From the NCBI GenBank assembly GCA_965153455.1, contig OZ234494.1:2170001-2234000 (forward strand): a stretch of DNA of 64,000 nt. The letters are read 5' to 3'. This DNA is from Sphagnum compactum (taxonomy: Eukaryota; Bryophyta; Sphagnopsida; Sphagnales). This document shows, piece after piece, positions 61,102-64,000 of this stretch. The notes under the pieces were generated by a model that saw only the letters and a program-made list of their open reading frames with translations, made no database searches and was not told where the DNA came from. The position numbers and the translations under genes are program-made. Each line of letters begins with the position of its first letter. Position 1 is the first letter of the stretch.

Positions 61102-62050
61102 TCACTCCTCTTCACATTGTTCGATGCCAGCAACGGAAAATTTGATGCGTAATACATTGTCAAGATGTCTTTTGCCTTTCATCCATGACCGAGCATTTTT
61201 TACATCATTTGGAACACGAGCATCAATCTCCCGTCGACGTACCACATTCACCTGACGCATCGCAAAATTCTTACATATCACCCATATGCTCTATGAGATC
61301 TTGCCTTCTCACATAAGTCGTGTGAGTGGTCTTCACAGATACAGGGAGCACCCATATTGGTGATGCCCAAGATTTTGGACGATCGCTATGTAATGATTCA
61401 ACCAGGAAGACTTCAAAAGAAGCATAGTCCCCAATCGAGGTCGAAAAAATAGGCTAAAACTAGGGAAAACAAAGTGCCCTCCATGTGCTACGTCCCTTGT
61501 AGAAATTCACACATACACAATTTAAACTTAAAAAACATTCGAAAATGGCAAAAGAAGGAAATAAATCGAAAATAAAAAATACCTTTGATAAACCAAGAAA
61601 TCACAGAATGCAACACATCTTATTTAGTATGTGCCACAGACAAATAATTTTTTATGACCAAGGTCTTCACCTTTATTTCCCTAAAAATTAGAATAACCAT
61701 GTTGATTTTATTTTCATTTTTCCTAAAAAATTAAAAAACACATTAGTTTTTTTCAACGATTATCACTTAACTTTGATAGTCTCTTTTCATGAATCAGAAA
61801 ATTCTCAATGGCTCAAATTGCATTTGTAATAAAAATTTCTCCATCCTTTTCATGTAACTTTTCAAAAGGACCAGACATTTCCAACCCTACAATTATCCTA
61901 TTTAAATGTTTAGATTGAAAAACAACATTTACAAGATCACAGCCATCACGAGTATGAATGACACCTCCACTTCACATGACATGCAAATTATTGTTTCGAA
62001 CATAATTTGAGGTTGCATCTTTTTTCTTAAGCCAGATAAGTAAATGTTGT
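61102..62050 (-). pseudogene. Decayed coding-like region, family not recognised
   Basis: Three open blocks on the minus strand read like protein. One, about 62040-61750, has IHTRDGCDLVNVVFQSKHLN and GLEMSGPFEKLHEKDGEIFI with two TGA stops. A second, about 61455-61280, has FEVFLVESLHSDRPKSWASP and TTHTTYVRRQDLIEHMG. A third, 61275-61102 in another frame, has RREIDARVPNDVKNARSWMK and ends at TGA 61102-61104. Blocks two and three join by a one- or two-base shift. They may be one broken gene or an old element. I cannot name the family. Confidence 0.45.
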
Positions 62051-62839
62051 TTTGGTGTGATCACCTTTTAACGTTATCTCGCAGGTTCAAGATCAAATTA
62101 AAGCCTAGATTTTTCTCATTGTTTACGTAGTTGTCACACTAACGCACTAAGTTCACCTATAGTTTTAAGCTTTTCAATAGGTCTCTCAACAAGTCTTTAG
62201 CATGTGAACTTGGCCTAACAACTCCTAATGTTAGTGATGTGGTTTATTGCCTATCTTTTGAAAATTGTGTGTCAAGGGAATTAAAAGCCTCTCCTAACGT
62301 TAACATTAATGTTTTATTTAAAACACTAGTCCTAAAAATAAAACATATATTTATTTATTTATTTATTTTTCAAAAACTTAGAACATTTTTTACATCAGAA
62401 ACAAAAAAGTCTCAAGGTTTTAACAAGGTCTAACAAACATGAATTTATTCATGAATGTCTACTATTATTTGTAGACTTTTTATTTACATTCTTTCATATG
62501 GTTTAACACATGCCTTTTTTTTCCCTTTCTTGCTTGTTTTTCTTTACGAAACTTTTCAAACTCTCACAAATTCAACTCTAGTTCGTGCCTAGGATTACAT
62601 GTAAAATCCAAAAACAAACTTGGGGTCAAACAAAATGACTCGTGTTTATGGTCTTCATGAAGTTATTTTATGTGTTCATTTGTGCACCAAATTCGGTTTG
62701 GTTTGCCTTTCATAATTTTCATTACCATAGGATTTAGGTTAGGTGGATGAGGTCGACGACGGAGATACATAATGTACATCGATCGGACAGTCCAATGTGT
62801 GAGAGAGATGGAAGCTGAGAGAATGGAATAGGGCTGCAA
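62051..62839. other. Intergenic DNA
   Basis: No gene recognised. AT-rich with a (TTTA)n tract at 62349-62371. Confidence 0.45.
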
Positions 62840-63097
62840 TCAACAGTCTCTGCCTCTTTGACGGGCCTTCTCATGCACTCTGGATCTTTCGCTCTGTGAT
62901 TCTTGGAGCAGCAGCGGCCTCATCGAGGCAGCACCATGGTAAGCATTCGCTCCATCTATTCTTTGCCCTACCTCAATGCTCATGCTCTGTTTTCGCGGAA
63001 AAATTAGAAGAAAAGCAAGTAGAAGAAGAGTGAGAATAAGGAAGAGGAGGCGGGGAGGAAGAAAAGGGAAGGTAAGAGTCCTTTTTCTTGGTGACAA
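62840..63097 (-). CDS. Hypothetical small protein with a membrane helix
   Basis: An open frame of 85 codons, richer in G and C than the surroundings, has a strongly hydrophobic segment (LLFLILTLLLLAFLLIF) after a basic stretch, followed by a polar, arginine-rich end. This would suit a small type II membrane protein or a signal-anchored peptide precursor. However, the frame has no ATG before the helix; it opens with TTG at 63097, so a 5' exon or an error is needed. Nothing in the neighbourhood helps. It may be chance. Confidence 0.25.
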   Translation of the reverse strand: MSPRKRTLTFPFLPPRLLFLILTLLLLAFLLIFPRKQSMSIEVGQRIDGANAYHGAASMRPLLLQESQSERSRVHEKARQRGRDC

Positions 63098-64000
63098 GCG
63101 TGTTAAGCCGAATTTCCTCCACCCACATTATCACTTCTATGCATGATTTAAGGATAAACAAATCACCTTGCATCTCACGTTTCAAAACAAACCAAATAGT
63201 TTTTTCTTTATAATCGAACTTTCAATAACAAAATTAAGTTCCACAACACAAAAAACATAGACTCGAGTCTCGGTTATGGAACCAAAAGATATAGATCACA
63301 TGCGGATTTAAAACTAAAACTCTGTATGTTTATTATATAGCTATGTTTTTATTTACACAAATTTTTTTTCATCTTTCTATTGTTTTTGTGTGATTAATAT
63401 GCCACACTATTCTTCTACCATGGACTTTACACACATAAACTATGTTAAAACCTTTTAAAACAAAAATCTCAATTCCTTTCACAATTTTATTCCATGAAAA
63501 TTTACACTTATACAATAACTCATTTCCATCAAGTGAAGGTCTCCCCAAAGCTTACAAACATTCACTTATATACTAAACACAAAGAAACTAAACAAAAAAA
63601 TTTCTAAAGTCTTAAAGTTCACACATCACATGGCTCCTTATGACTTCCCATGTGATTCCACATGCACATTAAAATGACAAAAACTTTACACATGAATTAT
63701 CATGTGCGAGTCAATTCATGTCACGACCCTAGCCTTGAGTTTACAACCAAGGCAAGGGCTTGTAAAGGTGTGGGCCAACAATGAAGCCCAAAAATCACAT
63801 TTCATGCTCCTTAGAATGTAGGAGAATGTGAGCGAATGAACCCACAAATTCCCAAATGGACTCTGTCATGACCATATGTGTGTTAGCTATAACATATAGT
63901 GTGCAATGGTAGCGAGTAATGCCTACTTAGGGTTTCTAGGTTTATTGTTAGAGGAGAGTGGCTCTTCTGGTAGGACCCACCTTCATGTTGTCAGTGGGGG
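63098..64000. other. AT-rich intergenic DNA to the window end
   Basis: No gene recognised. The last 300 bases contain phrases typical of repeated plant DNA (ggcaagggcttgtaaaggtgtgggcc), but no boundaries can be given. Confidence 0.4.

Noticed and set aside
1-64000. CRISPR arrays, bacterial operons, rRNA genes, organelle DNA
   Set aside because: None seen; tandem repeats here have no spacer structure and all genes are spliced plant nuclear genes.

Overview
The window reads as nuclear DNA of a land plant. The support is multi-exon genes with plant-type GT-AG introns, plant-specific families (a malectin-like/LRR receptor, a BPA1-type RRM protein, plant SNAP43 and TBCE), TTTAGGG-type telomere motifs, and a Ty3/gypsy chromovirus plus Helitrons in the intergenic space. 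I cannot name the species; a large, repeat-rich genome is likely.

Layout. 1-6.4 kb is AT-rich intergenic DNA with a possible old LTR-like block at 3.2-4.1 kb. 6.5-9.3 kb (minus) is a complete five-exon BPA1-like gene. 11.8-13.0 kb (minus) is the C-lobe end of a receptor kinase. 15.2-19.0 kb (plus) is the ectodomain of a malectin-like/LRR receptor that stops after one LRR exon. 19.4-46.5 kb is a mosaic of Helitron transposons: terminal hairpins next to CTAG/CTAA ends, head-to-tail arrays of about 200-410 bp units, two fragments of the Helitron replicase/helicase, and captured exons of unrelated host genes (ABCG transporter, AVT6-like amino-acid transporter, WEB1-like coiled-coil protein and unidentified ones). 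A chromovirus of 5.9 kb (25333-31251) is inserted in this mosaic with a 5-bp target duplication and nearly identical LTRs. 46.5-49.8 kb is intergenic with a decayed copia protease fragment. 49.8-52.4 kb (minus) is a seven-exon SNAP43/SNAPC1 gene and 53.1-58.9 kb (plus) a complete fifteen-exon tubulin-folding cofactor E gene; they are head to head over a 746-bp promoter region with three telo-boxes. 58.9-64 kb is AT-rich and mostly empty, apart from a decayed coding-like stretch at 61.1-62.05 kb and a small hydrophobic ORF.

How it fits together. The three intact genes have housekeeping roles (defence/cell-death regulator partner, snRNA transcription, tubulin folding) and sit outside the mosaic. 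The receptor gene lies at the mosaic edge and lacks its transmembrane and kinase parts. The points most worth following are the tandem multiplication of Helitron 3' hairpins with exon capture, and the chromovirus, whose five in-frame stops are all one C-to-T step from CAA, CAG or CGA despite 265/267 LTR identity and no frameshift inside gag or pol.
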